Below, piece after piece: positions 50,925 through 59,306 of a stretch of DNA of 64,000 nucleotides (within the stretch, counting starts at the first letter, position 1; every line of letters starts with the position of its first letter). The notes beneath the pieces are model-generated. The model had not been told where the DNA came from, did not search any database, and saw only the letters and a list, made by a program, of their open reading frames with translations. Origin of the DNA: Chitinophaga sp. GbtcB8 (GTDB lineage Bacteria > Bacteroidota > Bacteroidia > Chitinophagales > Chitinophagaceae); NCBI RefSeq assembly GCF_019091455.1, contig NZ_JAGXJN010000007.1:62001-126000 (forward strand), written 5' to 3'. The translations under genes were made by a program, and so were the position numbers.

Positions 50925-52631
50925 ATGAGATACTATGTTCTGGCATCCGATTATGATGGTACGCTGGCTCACCACGGCGGCGTTACCGATGAAGTAGTAG
51001 AAGCATTGAAAGCGCTGAAGGCCAGTGGCCGCAGCCTGCTGCTGGTAACCGGCCGCGAGCTGGATGAGCTGAAGGCCTTATTCCCCGCACATGCGGTATT
51101 TGACCGTATTGTAGCAGAAAATGGCGCCTTAATATATAATCCCGCTACATTGGAAGAAACCACCCTGGGCGACGCACCGCCCGAAGCTTTTGTTGCCGAA
51201 CTGCGTAAACGCGGTGTGCAGCCCCTTTCCGCAGGCCGCATAATAGTTGCTACCTGGGAACCGCACCAGGATACTGTGCTGGAAGTGATCAAACAATTTG
51301 GCATAGAACGGCAGATCATCTTTAACAAAGGCGCCGTAATGGTATTACCCCCAGGCATCAACAAATCCAAAGGCCTCAATGCAGCCTTAGATGCCATGGG
51401 ATTTTCCATGCATAACGTAGTGGCCGTAGGTGATGCCGAAAATGACAGCGCTATGCTGCAGGTAGCTGAATGCGCGGTAAGTGTGGCCAATGCGCTGCCT
51501 ACCCTGCAAAAGATCAGCGACTGGATAACACCGGCCGACCATGGTGAAGGGGTTATGCAGCTGGCTGCCCGCATGCGGGAAGACGACCTGCTGACGCTGG
51601 ACCTTATGCTGAAAAGGCACTACCTGCCGCTTGGCGACCGCTATGATAATGCGCCCTTCCTGGTGAGCCCCTATGGCAGCAACATTATTCTTGCCGGTAG
51701 CAGCGGGGGTGGAAAAACCACATTCACCGCCGCGTTTATGGAGATATTGCTACAACGCGGCTACCAGTTCATTATGATAGACCCGGAAGGCGATTACCTG
51801 GAGCTGCAGGGAACGGTAACCATTGGCGATGTGGCGCAGCCACCTGCCCTGGAGCCGCTGATGCAGCTGCTGGAAAGGCCGCATCAAAGCGTGATAGTTT
51901 GCACACTGGCTTTATCTATGGAAGAGAAGCCCGCTTTCCTGCAACAGCTGCTGGCGGCTGTTTTAGACCTGCGCCAGCACAAGGGCCGCCCGCACTGGAT
52001 ACTGCTGGATGAAGCGCATCACCTGGCGCCTGCTGAAGCTAACCCGCACTTCTTTACCCCGCTGCATGCCTTTACTAACTATATTGCCATTACTACACGG
52101 CCGGAGCTGTTACATCAGTCACTGCTGGACCAGGCTACCACCATTATGGCGGTGGGGCAAGCGCCGCATGAAACCATTCATCATTACGCCAGCTGCATTA
52201 AAGCAGCCCTTCCGGAAATACCCATTGCGGACCTGCAAAAGGGCGAAGCCCTGGTATGGCACCGCCCCTCCGGGGAAGCACCTTTCCTGATACGCACCTT
52301 AGTTCCTCAAAAAATACTACAGCGGCATAAACGTAAATATGCTATCGGCGATATGGGACCGGACAGCTTCATCTTCACCGGGCCGGAAGCAAAACTGCAG
52401 CTCAAAGCCAGCAACCTGCTGCGCTTTGTAGAAATTGCGGAAGGTGTGGATGATGATACCTGGCTCTTTCACCTGCAACGGCATGATTACTCTGCCTGGA
52501 TGCGTAACAGTGTAAATGATGAAACGCTTGCAGAGCAGGTGGAGAAAATAGAAGATAAAGAGCCGGATGCGGGAGCATCGCGGAACGCGATTGCGCAGCT
52601 GGTGAAGCTGCATTATACAGGGCCGGCGTAG
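50925..52631 (+). CDS. HAD-IIB phosphatase fused to a HerA-like ATPase
   Basis: 568 residues. Residues 1-220 are a Cof-type HAD phosphatase: D9-YD11-GTL (motif I), LVTGRELDEL (motif II), NKSKGLNAAL (motif III lysine) and VGDAENDSAML (motif IV). After a linker with SPYGSNIILAG, residues about 258-266 form a P-loop (GSSGGGKTT), 285-300 a MIDPEGDYLEL segment as in HerA/DUF87 ATPases, and about 356-367 a Walker B (WILLDEAHHL). A TTRPELLHQSLLDQATTIM segment resembles the sensor region. HAD enzymes of this class dephosphorylate sugar phosphates; HerA-like ATPases usually pump DNA or move macromolecules. How the two act together is unknown. Single gene, divergent from the sigma gene. Confidence 0.9.
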   Translation: MRYYVLASDYDGTLAHHGGVTDEVVEALKALKASGRSLLLVTGRELDELKALFPAHAVFDRIVAENGALIYNPATLEETTLGDAPPEAFVAELRKRGVQPLSAGRIIVATWEPHQDTVLEVIKQFGIERQIIFNKGAVMVLPPGINKSKGLNAALDAMGFSMHNVVAVGDAENDSAMLQVAECAVSVANALPTLQKISDWITPADHGEGVMQLAARMREDDLLTLDLMLKRHYLPLGDRYDNAPFLVSPYGSNIILAGSSGGGKTTFTAAFMEILLQRGYQFIMIDPEGDYLELQGTVTIGDVAQPPALEPLMQLLERPHQSVIVCTLALSMEEKPAFLQQLLAAVLDLRQHKGRPHWILLDEAHHLAPAEANPHFFTPLHAFTNYIAITTRPELLHQSLLDQATTIMAVGQAPHETIHHYASCIKAALPEIPIADLQKGEALVWHRPSGEAPFLIRTLVPQKILQRHKRKYAIGDMGPDSFIFTGPEAKLQLKASNLLRFVEIAEGVDDDTWLFHLQRHDYSAWMRNSVNDETLAEQVEKIEDKEPDAGASRNAIAQLVKLHYTGPA

Positions 52632-52703
52632 ATTATTGGCGATTGTGTTAAGGCGGTTGTTTACACGCCTTTTTTAATAAAACATTACATGAGAATATTT
52701 CTT

Positions 52704-52835
52704 GCAGGTCCGGCTACGGCCTGGTGCCCGCCTGTTTAGTTCTCTATTAAACCGGAAATTATCGTATCAGTGTATTTGTGCTATTAGGCTTCATCAAGCG
52801 TATCACACCGGCCAAGGGCCTCCGCCCGGACCTGC
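52704..52835. repeat. Palindromic dispersed repeat, copy 2
   Basis: A 132-bp element bounded by the perfect 10-bp inverted repeat GCAGGTCCGG (52704-52713) and CCGGACCTGC (52826-52835). Inside, CCCGCCTGTTT (52727-52737), CTTCATCAAGC and CACACCGGCCAAGGGCC come in the same order as in copy 1 at 28318-28448. Confidence 0.7.
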
Positions 52836-53019
52836 CCGCGAAATACCATCATCACAATACTACTACGAGCGGGGGTGCCTCAATTCAAGTGATGGTTGGA
52901 TAACAAATAAACTAACGATAGCATAACGGCAGCTTTAAAAGCCCTCTTTTTGAGCATAAACGTTTAACTGCGCACACCACAACTACACCCCTGAAACATT
53001 ACACTACCACGCAGTAATA

Positions 53020-53165
53020 CCAAGGTCCATAGTTCCAAACTATGGACCTTGGCCGGCGTGACACGCACGGTGAAGCCCTGATAAAGCACCCAGGTATGTA
53101 CGCTTGATAAAGCCCCATAGACTTCATCACAGGCGGGCACAGACCGGAGTTGGAACTATGGACCT
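53020..53165. repeat. Palindromic dispersed repeat, copy 3 (inverted)
   Basis: A perfect 15-bp palindrome, CCAAGGTCCATAGTT and AACTATGGACCTTGG (53020-53034 and 53038-53052, loop CCA), opens the element. A further copy of TGGAACTATGGACCT (53151-53165) can pair with 53023-53037 instead, so two hairpins compete. AGGCGGGCACAGACCGGAGTTGGA (positions 53130-53153) is the reverse complement of the left part of copy 1 with about two mismatches in 24. Confidence 0.7.
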
Positions 53166-53180
53166 AACAGCCTGATGAAT

Positions 53181-54716
53181 CTACGCAACACCTACCTTTC
53201 GCCCTTTCCGCGTTCTCAGCTTCCACACTACGTATAACGTTAAACCTACAACCACCATGATCACCTGCATCAGCACCCAGAACATAGTGCTGAAATCGCG
53301 CATGGCCTTGCCGCCCCAATCCATGAAGTGGTGTTTGTGAAAGAGCGCAAAGGAATAACCCTGCGGCAGCTCCAGGTCATCAACACGTACGGAGAGCCTG
53401 CCGGTGGAGGTTTCTATATAATACCGCTCATGATGACGGCTGTTATAACCTACTTTCCATACGGGCAGGCGTTTGTCGGCAAAGTTGTATTCGTCGTTGA
53501 ATTGGGTAACGTAGGATGTATCAGTGATAGCTGCTGCAGGGTTGTTGCTGAACTGCGTAGCCAGGTATTGTGCATACTGCGCATCGCCGTGTGGCAATAC
53601 CACACCCGTGCCTGCTGCTACATATTGAATACCGTTTTTCGTATATACCTGCCAGTAATTACCATTCTGCAGGTGTACCATGCTTACATTATTAACAGGA
53701 GCTTTTACAGCCTGCGCTAATATACCAAAGGGAATGGTTACATCCGTGGCTGCAAAATGGCCGGTTACAAAATAGCGGTCGCGGGTATCTGTTTGCAGCT
53801 TGCTGAAAGCGTAATAGCTGCCGCTGAAGGTCCACATAAGGGTAAAGAGGGATGCTATTACGGCGGTGTAGCGGTGATAACGCCGGGCTTTTACCAGGCT
53901 GTTGCCGTTTGAGCTTTTACTTTTTGTGGTAAAGAAAATGTAGAGGCCCAGGATGGAGGTAATGAATGCCATTGCTGCAATACAGGCCAGCACAAAGTGT
54001 TTGGCTTTGCCTAAGAGGTTCAGCCAGTCCCAGGTATGCAGGTAGCGGAAAATGCGGTCAAATACGGCGCGGCGGTTATCCATGGCAAAGGCAAAGCGGT
54101 CGCGGGTAGTTTCCACGTAGATGCGGATACCATCCATCCGTTCAAAGGATACTTTGTACACCGGCAGTAAACGGTTGATCTCCTTGTATTCAGGATCGAA
54201 GGCGGTGAGCATGGAAGCGTCATGCACTTTAGCGCCTTTTACGTTGTTTAATACGCAGGAGGTAGCGGCATCGCAACAGTCGTGGGCGGTGCTGCCTGCT
54301 GCCGTTGGGGGTGGCGGGGCAGCAGCGCTGTCTGTTTTATCCGGGCCTTCCAGGAACTGGCGGGCCAGGTACTGTGCATAGAGCCAGTCGCCCGCAGTGA
54401 GGATCTTGCCGTTGATGGTGCTGAAATATAAGGGCTCTGTTTTGCCAGGCGCCTGCACCTGGTAAAACCAGGTAGTATCAATATGCACCAGGCGAAAGCT
54501 GCTGATGCTGTCAATATGGTGTTTTTGCAAGGCAGCCGTGAGCGTGGTTTGTATATGTGCGCTATCAATGGTGTGTGCCGGCAATACCTGCGTAGCTATC
54601 TGCGGGCGGATATTGGTCATTAACGGGTGCATGAAACCACTAATGGCCCATAACAGCACCGGCAGCGCTATGATAAGCGATAGTGTACGATGCAGCTTGT
54701 ATATATTCTTCTTCAT
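53181..54716 (-). CDS. PepSY-associated transmembrane protein
   Basis: 511 residues with four transmembrane helices (about 10-30, 240-262, 283-305 and 478-500) and two large periplasmic parts carrying PepSY repeats, each ending in a pattern such as RLPVYKVSFERMDGIRIYVET and RLPVWKVGYNSRHHERYYIET. Histidines next to helices (KLHRTLSLIIALP, RYLHTWDWLNLLGKAKHFVL, LFHKHHFMDW) resemble those of PiuB/SidE-type iron reductases. A periplasmic HDCCDAATSC cluster near residue 145 is unusual. It ends convergent with the HAD-ATPase gene and starts 6 bases after the TonB-receptor stop, so the two form an operon, probably for metal or metallophore uptake and reduction. Confidence 0.88.
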   Translation of the reverse strand: MKKNIYKLHRTLSLIIALPVLLWAISGFMHPLMTNIRPQIATQVLPAHTIDSAHIQTTLTAALQKHHIDSISSFRLVHIDTTWFYQVQAPGKTEPLYFSTINGKILTAGDWLYAQYLARQFLEGPDKTDSAAAPPPPTAAGSTAHDCCDAATSCVLNNVKGAKVHDASMLTAFDPEYKEINRLLPVYKVSFERMDGIRIYVETTRDRFAFAMDNRRAVFDRIFRYLHTWDWLNLLGKAKHFVLACIAAMAFITSILGLYIFFTTKSKSSNGNSLVKARRYHRYTAVIASLFTLMWTFSGSYYAFSKLQTDTRDRYFVTGHFAATDVTIPFGILAQAVKAPVNNVSMVHLQNGNYWQVYTKNGIQYVAAGTGVVLPHGDAQYAQYLATQFSNNPAAAITDTSYVTQFNDEYNFADKRLPVWKVGYNSRHHERYYIETSTGRLSVRVDDLELPQGYSFALFHKHHFMDWGGKAMRDFSTMFWVLMQVIMVVVGLTLYVVWKLRTRKGRKVGVA

Positions 54717-54722
54717 GACATC

Positions 54723-56789
54723 TTATTTTTTACCCATCCTGAAAGCCATACCTACATTCCACTCCCGTGGATCGCCCAGGTTGTAGCTGTAACCGTAAGC
54801 CGACTTACTGGCAAAGGTGGAGTAATACTTATTAAACAGGTTCAGGGCATTCACCCATACTTCGCAGCGGCCTACCGTATAACCGGTGCGCAGGTTCACC
54901 AGGTCGAAACCGCTGTAGGATTGCGTATTGGCATTATCCATCCAGTACTTACCCAGGTGCTGCCATTCCATGCCTATACGAAAACCTTTAATGAAAGCAG
55001 GATGGTACATCACTTCTGCATTGCTGATAAAATGCGGGGCGGCGCTCATTTCATTGCCGCTCACATCTGCGCCTTTTTCCACGTAATCTGTAAAGGTATG
55101 TTTGGCATTAGTGGCGCTTACCCGGAACATCCATTGCCGGGAGGGGCGGTACGTAATGCCATACTCCACGCCCCGGTGGCGGGTTTTGCCGGCATTCCGG
55201 TTCTGGAAAGTACCATCATCTTCACGTACGGAAATAATCTCGTTGGTGCCATTCATGAGGTACAGACTCCAGTCTGCATACAGCTTGTGCTCCAATAAAG
55301 AGAACCACCCTCCTGCTTCATAGTTGAAAAAAGTTTGCGGCTGCAGGTAAGGCACCTTTACACTGTTAAACAGCTCAGATACCTGTGGCGGCACATATCC
55401 CTGGCTGTAGTTGGCATATATGCCAATGCCTTTGTAGTTGTAGGTAAAACCTGCTTTGGGTGTAAAACGGGTAAAGTCCTGTTTGGTAGATGGCGCGCCG
55501 GTGGAGGCGGATGCGGGCAAATGATTATCAAAATCAAAGTGGTAAAAGTCATAGCGCAAAGCAGCTACCAGCTTTAATCCACGCAGCGGACTCATTTCAT
55601 AATGTATATAAGATGCCAGGTTGCTGATGCCGGTGTTGTAGTTGCTGAGCGTAGAATCTGTTTGCTGGTAATTGGTGTAATTACCCTTACCATCCCGGTT
55701 AATTTGTATGTAACGGGCTATGTAGGTGCTGGGGCTCAGGTCTGCGCTGATGCCGCCGATCACTTTACTGCCCAGCCATTTGAATTGCTGCTGGTGCTGC
55801 GCTACCAGTAGGTAGCTGTTAAAGGAGCTGTTGTTCAGCTGCCCGTTGGCCAGCAAAACATTTGTGCGGTTATTAGTAATGTAATAGGATGGGTTCTGCT
55901 TTACGGAATTATCCCGGAACATAGCGGTTACCTGCGTTTGGCTGTTATCGTTCCATTGCTGGGTAATACCGCTGCGGATGCGTAAGGCCGTGGTTTTACG
56001 GTAGGTAAAGGAGTATGGCGTGGTATAATTCTTTTGCGCAAAATGGGCGCTGTCCAGGGAGCCGGTCATATCGCTGTAGTAGTCAATAAAGGTAATGCTG
56101 TTGCTCCAGGTGGTTTTATCGCTGGCTTTATAATCGGCCCGGAAGGTAAGGGCTGTTTTGTGAAAGTCGCTGTAGTCCACCGGCCCGTCGTGGCGGTTGG
56201 CGTAGTAACCGCTTACTACCAGGCCCCATTTACCATAGGTGCCGCCGGCCTGCAGATCTACCCGTTTGTAACCGTTGTTATTAGCCTGCAAACTCACCAT
56301 TCCCGTGTTTACGGGTGGCGGCGTAAGCGTAATAATATTTACGGCACCGCCTACAGCTTCTGCACCGTATAAGGATGATGCCGGCCCGCGGATAATCTCA
56401 ATCTGTTTGGCGGCGGCCATATTCATTTCCAGCAGTGCATTATGGTTGTATAAGCCGGTAGTGCGGATGGGAATCCCATCTTCCAGGTACAGGAACAGGC
56501 TTTTAGTGGTCATGGGCTGGCGGATGCTCATTTCATGCTGCTCATTGGAAAGACTTACCATAAATACTCCGCTTACTTTATTCAGCAGCTGGTCTAAGCG
56601 GTTGGCCTTTGTATCCTGTATGGTTTTAGTACTAATGGTGCTGATGGCAATAGGCGCATCGCTCCTTTTTTGCTGCGTGCGGCTGGCAGTTACAATCACC
56701 TGCTGCAGCTCTTTTATGTTAGTAGTATCCTGTGCAATAGCCATCACTACTATGCACATTAGTATAATAGACAATAATCCCTTTTTCAT
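54723..56789 (-). CDS. TonB-dependent receptor (BtuB/siderophore type)
   Basis: 688 residues. Signal peptide MKKGLLSIILMCIVVMAIAQ, Ton box ELQQVIVTASR, plug domain (about 45-160: NRLDQLLNKVSGVFMVS, IEIIRGPASSLYGAEAVGGAVNIIT) and a 22-strand barrel ending in GMAFRMGKK. There is no carboxypeptidase-like or STN domain, so it is a classical receptor of the BtuB/FepA class, unlike the two SusC proteins in this window. The final strand ends in KK rather than F. The PepSY membrane protein 6 bases downstream points to a metal or metallophore substrate. I see no cobalamin riboswitch or Fur-like palindrome upstream, only repeats. Confidence 0.92.
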   Translation of the reverse strand: MKKGLLSIILMCIVVMAIAQDTTNIKELQQVIVTASRTQQKRSDAPIAISTISTKTIQDTKANRLDQLLNKVSGVFMVSLSNEQHEMSIRQPMTTKSLFLYLEDGIPIRTTGLYNHNALLEMNMAAAKQIEIIRGPASSLYGAEAVGGAVNIITLTPPPVNTGMVSLQANNNGYKRVDLQAGGTYGKWGLVVSGYYANRHDGPVDYSDFHKTALTFRADYKASDKTTWSNSITFIDYYSDMTGSLDSAHFAQKNYTTPYSFTYRKTTALRIRSGITQQWNDNSQTQVTAMFRDNSVKQNPSYYITNNRTNVLLANGQLNNSSFNSYLLVAQHQQQFKWLGSKVIGGISADLSPSTYIARYIQINRDGKGNYTNYQQTDSTLSNYNTGISNLASYIHYEMSPLRGLKLVAALRYDFYHFDFDNHLPASASTGAPSTKQDFTRFTPKAGFTYNYKGIGIYANYSQGYVPPQVSELFNSVKVPYLQPQTFFNYEAGGWFSLLEHKLYADWSLYLMNGTNEIISVREDDGTFQNRNAGKTRHRGVEYGITYRPSRQWMFRVSATNAKHTFTDYVEKGADVSGNEMSAAPHFISNAEVMYHPAFIKGFRIGMEWQHLGKYWMDNANTQSYSGFDLVNLRTGYTVGRCEVWVNALNLFNKYYSTFASKSAYGYSYNLGDPREWNVGMAFRMGKK

Positions 56790-56806
56790 TACAATAAGTT
56801 CGGGTG

Positions 56807-57110
56807 AGGAAAAGCTTAAAGCTCAAAGCAGAAGGCATAAAGCATAAAGCATAAAGCTTAATGCCGCGGATGTGGAAAGCGGAAAGCAGAAGACGAAAAG
56901 CTAAGTGCATAGCACTAAAGACTAAAGTTAACGGCACGCACTAACAGCCGGTAAAAGCCGGATGCAGGGCATATCATCAAATGCAGCAATAATCAACAGT
57001 TAACGGTGCATGGCCAAACAATATCAGGCATTAAGCCTTCATCGTTAAGTATGCAGTGCGTAGTATTAAGCTTTGTGCCTTCTGCTTTCAGCTTTATGCT
57101 TTAAGCCTGT
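56807..57110. repeat. Inverted A/G-rich word repeats upstream of the TonB receptor
   Basis: The stretch 56810-56860 is built from repeated words such as AAAGCATAAAGC and AAAGCAGAAGGC. Its reverse complement appears at 57067-57107 (AAGCTTTGTGCCTTCTGC and CAGCTTTATGCTTTAAGCCT), about 210 bp away. The two arms could pair over about 40 bp with few mismatches. This fills the 311-bp gap between the receptor and the small CNGKC protein; the receptor promoter must lie here but I cannot point to it. Confidence 0.55.
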
Positions 57111-57469
57111 GGTGGATGGAAAGGGGCGGCAACAAACACAGTACAGGTATTTACCTGCAAATTGGGATATTGTATAGTACTAACAATCAAAGAGTGGTTC
57201 AGATGTGCGGGACTAAAAGCAGCGCAAATGATCTCCAGCTTATTCTCTGCACGGCGCTCGGGGTTTTCCTGCTCGCTTTTTTCTTCCTGCTTCATCTTAC
57301 GCATCATATGGCATTTACCATTACAATGCATTTTAGGCTTGTTGCGGTTCACGCAAAGGTTTTTGGCAATGTAGTCCCTGTTCAGCTCATACTCCGCCAC
57401 TATCAGCATTTTGCTGAAGGTTTGGCTTAGTACGCCTATCAGTAACAATATTGCGGCAACTTGTTTCAA
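57101..57469 (-). CDS. Small CNGKC-motif membrane protein
   Basis: About 122 residues if it starts at the TTG at 57469 (MKQVAAILLLIGVLSQTFSK), which gives one N-terminal helix; an ATG at 57571 would add 34 residues overlapping the ABC permease end and is less likely. The conserved block is C39-VNRNKPKMH-C49-NGK-C53-HMMRKM, a pattern I have often seen in small Bacteroidota proteins near TonB receptors and metal genes. It could bind a metal through C39, C49, C53 and nearby Met/His. The C-terminal half is charged, then Pro/His-containing. It lies 52 bases downstream of the ABC permease and upstream of the receptor/PepSY pair on the same strand. Confidence 0.65.
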   Translation of the reverse strand: MKQVAAILLLIGVLSQTFSKMLIVAEYELNRDYIAKNLCVNRNKPKMHCNGKCHMMRKMKQEEKSEQENPERRAENKLEIICAAFSPAHLNHSLIVSTIQYPNLQVNTCTVFVAAPFHPPQA

Positions 57470-57521
57470 GCTGCCGCAAAGATAGTAGTGAAAGCTGAAT
57501 TTCCCAGTTAGTTCAGCAATT

Positions 57522-58271
57522 TTATTTCGTGTTCCAGCGGAACCATTTAATACCCAGTAAGGAGAACACAAAGGCGTATCCGATGGTTGCCAGCAGGGCC
57601 TGCGTACTTTGTATGGTCCAGTGCGCCGGCTGCAGGCTATCAGACACTATTCGTTTTACACTGCCAAAAGGGGACCATCTTACAATAGCTTGTACTTCTG
57701 TACCCAGCATGCCCAGCTCGCCAAACATACCGATCATAATAAAGGCAAAGTATACCAAACGGGTGGTAGCGCTTACAGTTTCCGGGTTCTTAATAAGGCC
57801 GGCTATCATCTGCCCCAAACCCAGGTACACGGCGCTGCCTACTAATCCCATGGTAAATCCGAACACATAACCTGCCGGGGTCAGAGATATTTTATCTACA
57901 TAAAAACCTACAATAAATACGGCAATGATAAGCGCCAGGATCATTACTATCTGCACGGTTAAGCGGCTTACCATAATGGTCCAGGTGGAAAGGGGCGCTA
58001 CACGCAGGCGCTGGAAAATACCTTTATCGCGGTCGCGGGCAATGGAATTGGTGTAGCCCATTAAGCCAATGGCGGTAAGGCCAATGGTGATACAGATGGA
58101 TAATACAAAGGCGCCGCCTAATTTATCTACCAATCCTTTCCAGGACATCAGTATGATCAATGGCACCAGGAACACCAGCACAACGGAGCGGCGGTTGCGC
58201 CATTGCGTGGTAAAATCGGCGCGGAGCAATGCATTTAAAACAGTAGATGTTGCAGGAATGTTATTTCTCAT
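57522..58271 (-). CDS. ABC-2 type transporter permease
   Basis: 249 residues with six predicted helices (about 29-45, 55-77, 103-125, 131-160, 172-190 and 225-245). The early segment FTTQWRNRRSVVLVFLVPLIIL and the RDRDKGIFQRLRVAPLSTWTIMVSRL motif between helices 2 and 3 are typical of ABC-2 exporters of drug, lipid or peptide substrates. It starts 19 bases after the ATPase stop; together they form a complete half-size export pair. Substrate unknown. Confidence 0.9.
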   Translation of the reverse strand: MRNNIPATSTVLNALLRADFTTQWRNRRSVVLVFLVPLIILMSWKGLVDKLGGAFVLSICITIGLTAIGLMGYTNSIARDRDKGIFQRLRVAPLSTWTIMVSRLTVQIVMILALIIAVFIVGFYVDKISLTPAGYVFGFTMGLVGSAVYLGLGQMIAGLIKNPETVSATTRLVYFAFIMIGMFGELGMLGTEVQAIVRWSPFGSVKRIVSDSLQPAHWTIQSTQALLATIGYAFVFSLLGIKWFRWNTK

Positions 58272-58290
58272 AGCTCGTAATAGTTAAAGA

Positions 58291-59073
58291 TTATGAACGG
58301 ATGGCGCGGCCGGTAAGACCAATAAAAACATCTTCCAGTGTGATCTTTCCTTTGCGGGAAACGCTGATCACTTCCGGGTCGTGGCGGTAATGGTCTACCA
58401 ATGCCTCCGGTGTATCAATGGCTACTACCCTGCCATGGTCAATGATGGCTATACGGTCGCACACAGCTTCTGCCTCTTCCATGGAGTGTGTAGTGAGTAA
58501 TACGCCATGTCCTTTTTCACGGATGGCTTCCATACGTTCCCATAACTGCCGGCGCGATTGCGGATCCAGGCCCGTGGTTGGCTCATCCAGCAATACCAGG
58601 TGCGGATCGTGAATGGTGGCTATTACCAGTGATACGCGCTGCTGCTGGCCACCGGAGAGCTGCCCGAAACGCTTGCCCGCAGCATCTTCCAGCTTAATAT
58701 CCCGCAGAATGGAAAGGATCTGCTCATGATTGATGGCAGCGCCGTAAATACCGGCATACAGGCCAATGATCTCTGAAATGGTAAGCTCCGGCTGAAAGCT
58801 GGTGGCCTGCAGCTGTACGCCCATGTTAGCGCGGGCATGTAAAGGCTGTTTGTGAATATCAAACCCTGCTACGGAAATATTGCCGGAGCGGGGTTTCAGC
58901 AGGCCTTCCACAGCGCTGAGCGTACTGGTTTTACCGGCGCCGTTAGGGCCCAGGAAACCAAAGATCTCACCGGCATTCACCGTAAAGGATACATCATTTA
59001 CAGCGTGAAAGTTACCGTAGTACACATGCAGGCCGCTTACCTCAAGGATGGGCGTATGTGATTGATGGTTCAT
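58291..59073 (-). CDS. ABC transporter ATP-binding protein
   Basis: 260 residues from the ATG at 59073 (MNHQSHTPILEVSG); an upstream TTG at 59109 is unlikely. All nucleotide-binding motifs are intact: Walker A GPNGAGKTS (near 44-52), Q-loop VQLQATSF, signature LSGGQQQRVSL, Walker B LVLLDEPTTGLDP and the H-loop TTHSMEEAE. The short C-terminal region (DTPEALVDHYRHDPEVISV, LEDVFIGLTGRAI) matches ABC-2 drug/peptide exporters of the CcmA type. It energises the permease encoded 19 bases downstream. Confidence 0.94.
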   Translation of the reverse strand: MNHQSHTPILEVSGLHVYYGNFHAVNDVSFTVNAGEIFGFLGPNGAGKTSTLSAVEGLLKPRSGNISVAGFDIHKQPLHARANMGVQLQATSFQPELTISEIIGLYAGIYGAAINHEQILSILRDIKLEDAAGKRFGQLSGGQQQRVSLVIATIHDPHLVLLDEPTTGLDPQSRRQLWERMEAIREKGHGVLLTTHSMEEAEAVCDRIAIIDHGRVVAIDTPEALVDHYRHDPEVISVSRKGKITLEDVFIGLTGRAIRS

Positions 59074-59306
59074 TAAAAAAGGATTTTGGTGTGGCAGATA
59101 ACGCTGCAAACATACATTACCTGCAATGCCGCCATATGATAAAAAGGCGAAAACCTGCGTTCTGCCGGTAAAAAGCCCTGGAATGGCGGTGAAGTTTCCG
59201 TGTTTTACGGTTTAACCGTTTCCTGCACCGGTCATCCAGATAGGCATTGGGCCGATGCAAATTATTTATATCTTCATTGCTGTTAATTACTCAAAGCAAA
59301 TCGTTC

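Larger units (their letters stand above)
52632..53180. other. 550-bp intergenic region filled by palindromic repeats
   Basis: No gene is visible between the HAD-ATPase stop and the PepSY gene stop, which face each other. The stretch is largely occupied by the repeat elements at 52704-52835 and 53020-53165, which could form long hairpins in both convergent transcripts. The part at 52836-53019 shows no clear structure. Confidence 0.6.

Noticed and set aside
56790..57100. Cobalamin riboswitch upstream of the BtuB-like receptor
   Set aside because: I found no B12-box or conserved core; the stretch consists of A/G-rich repeats.
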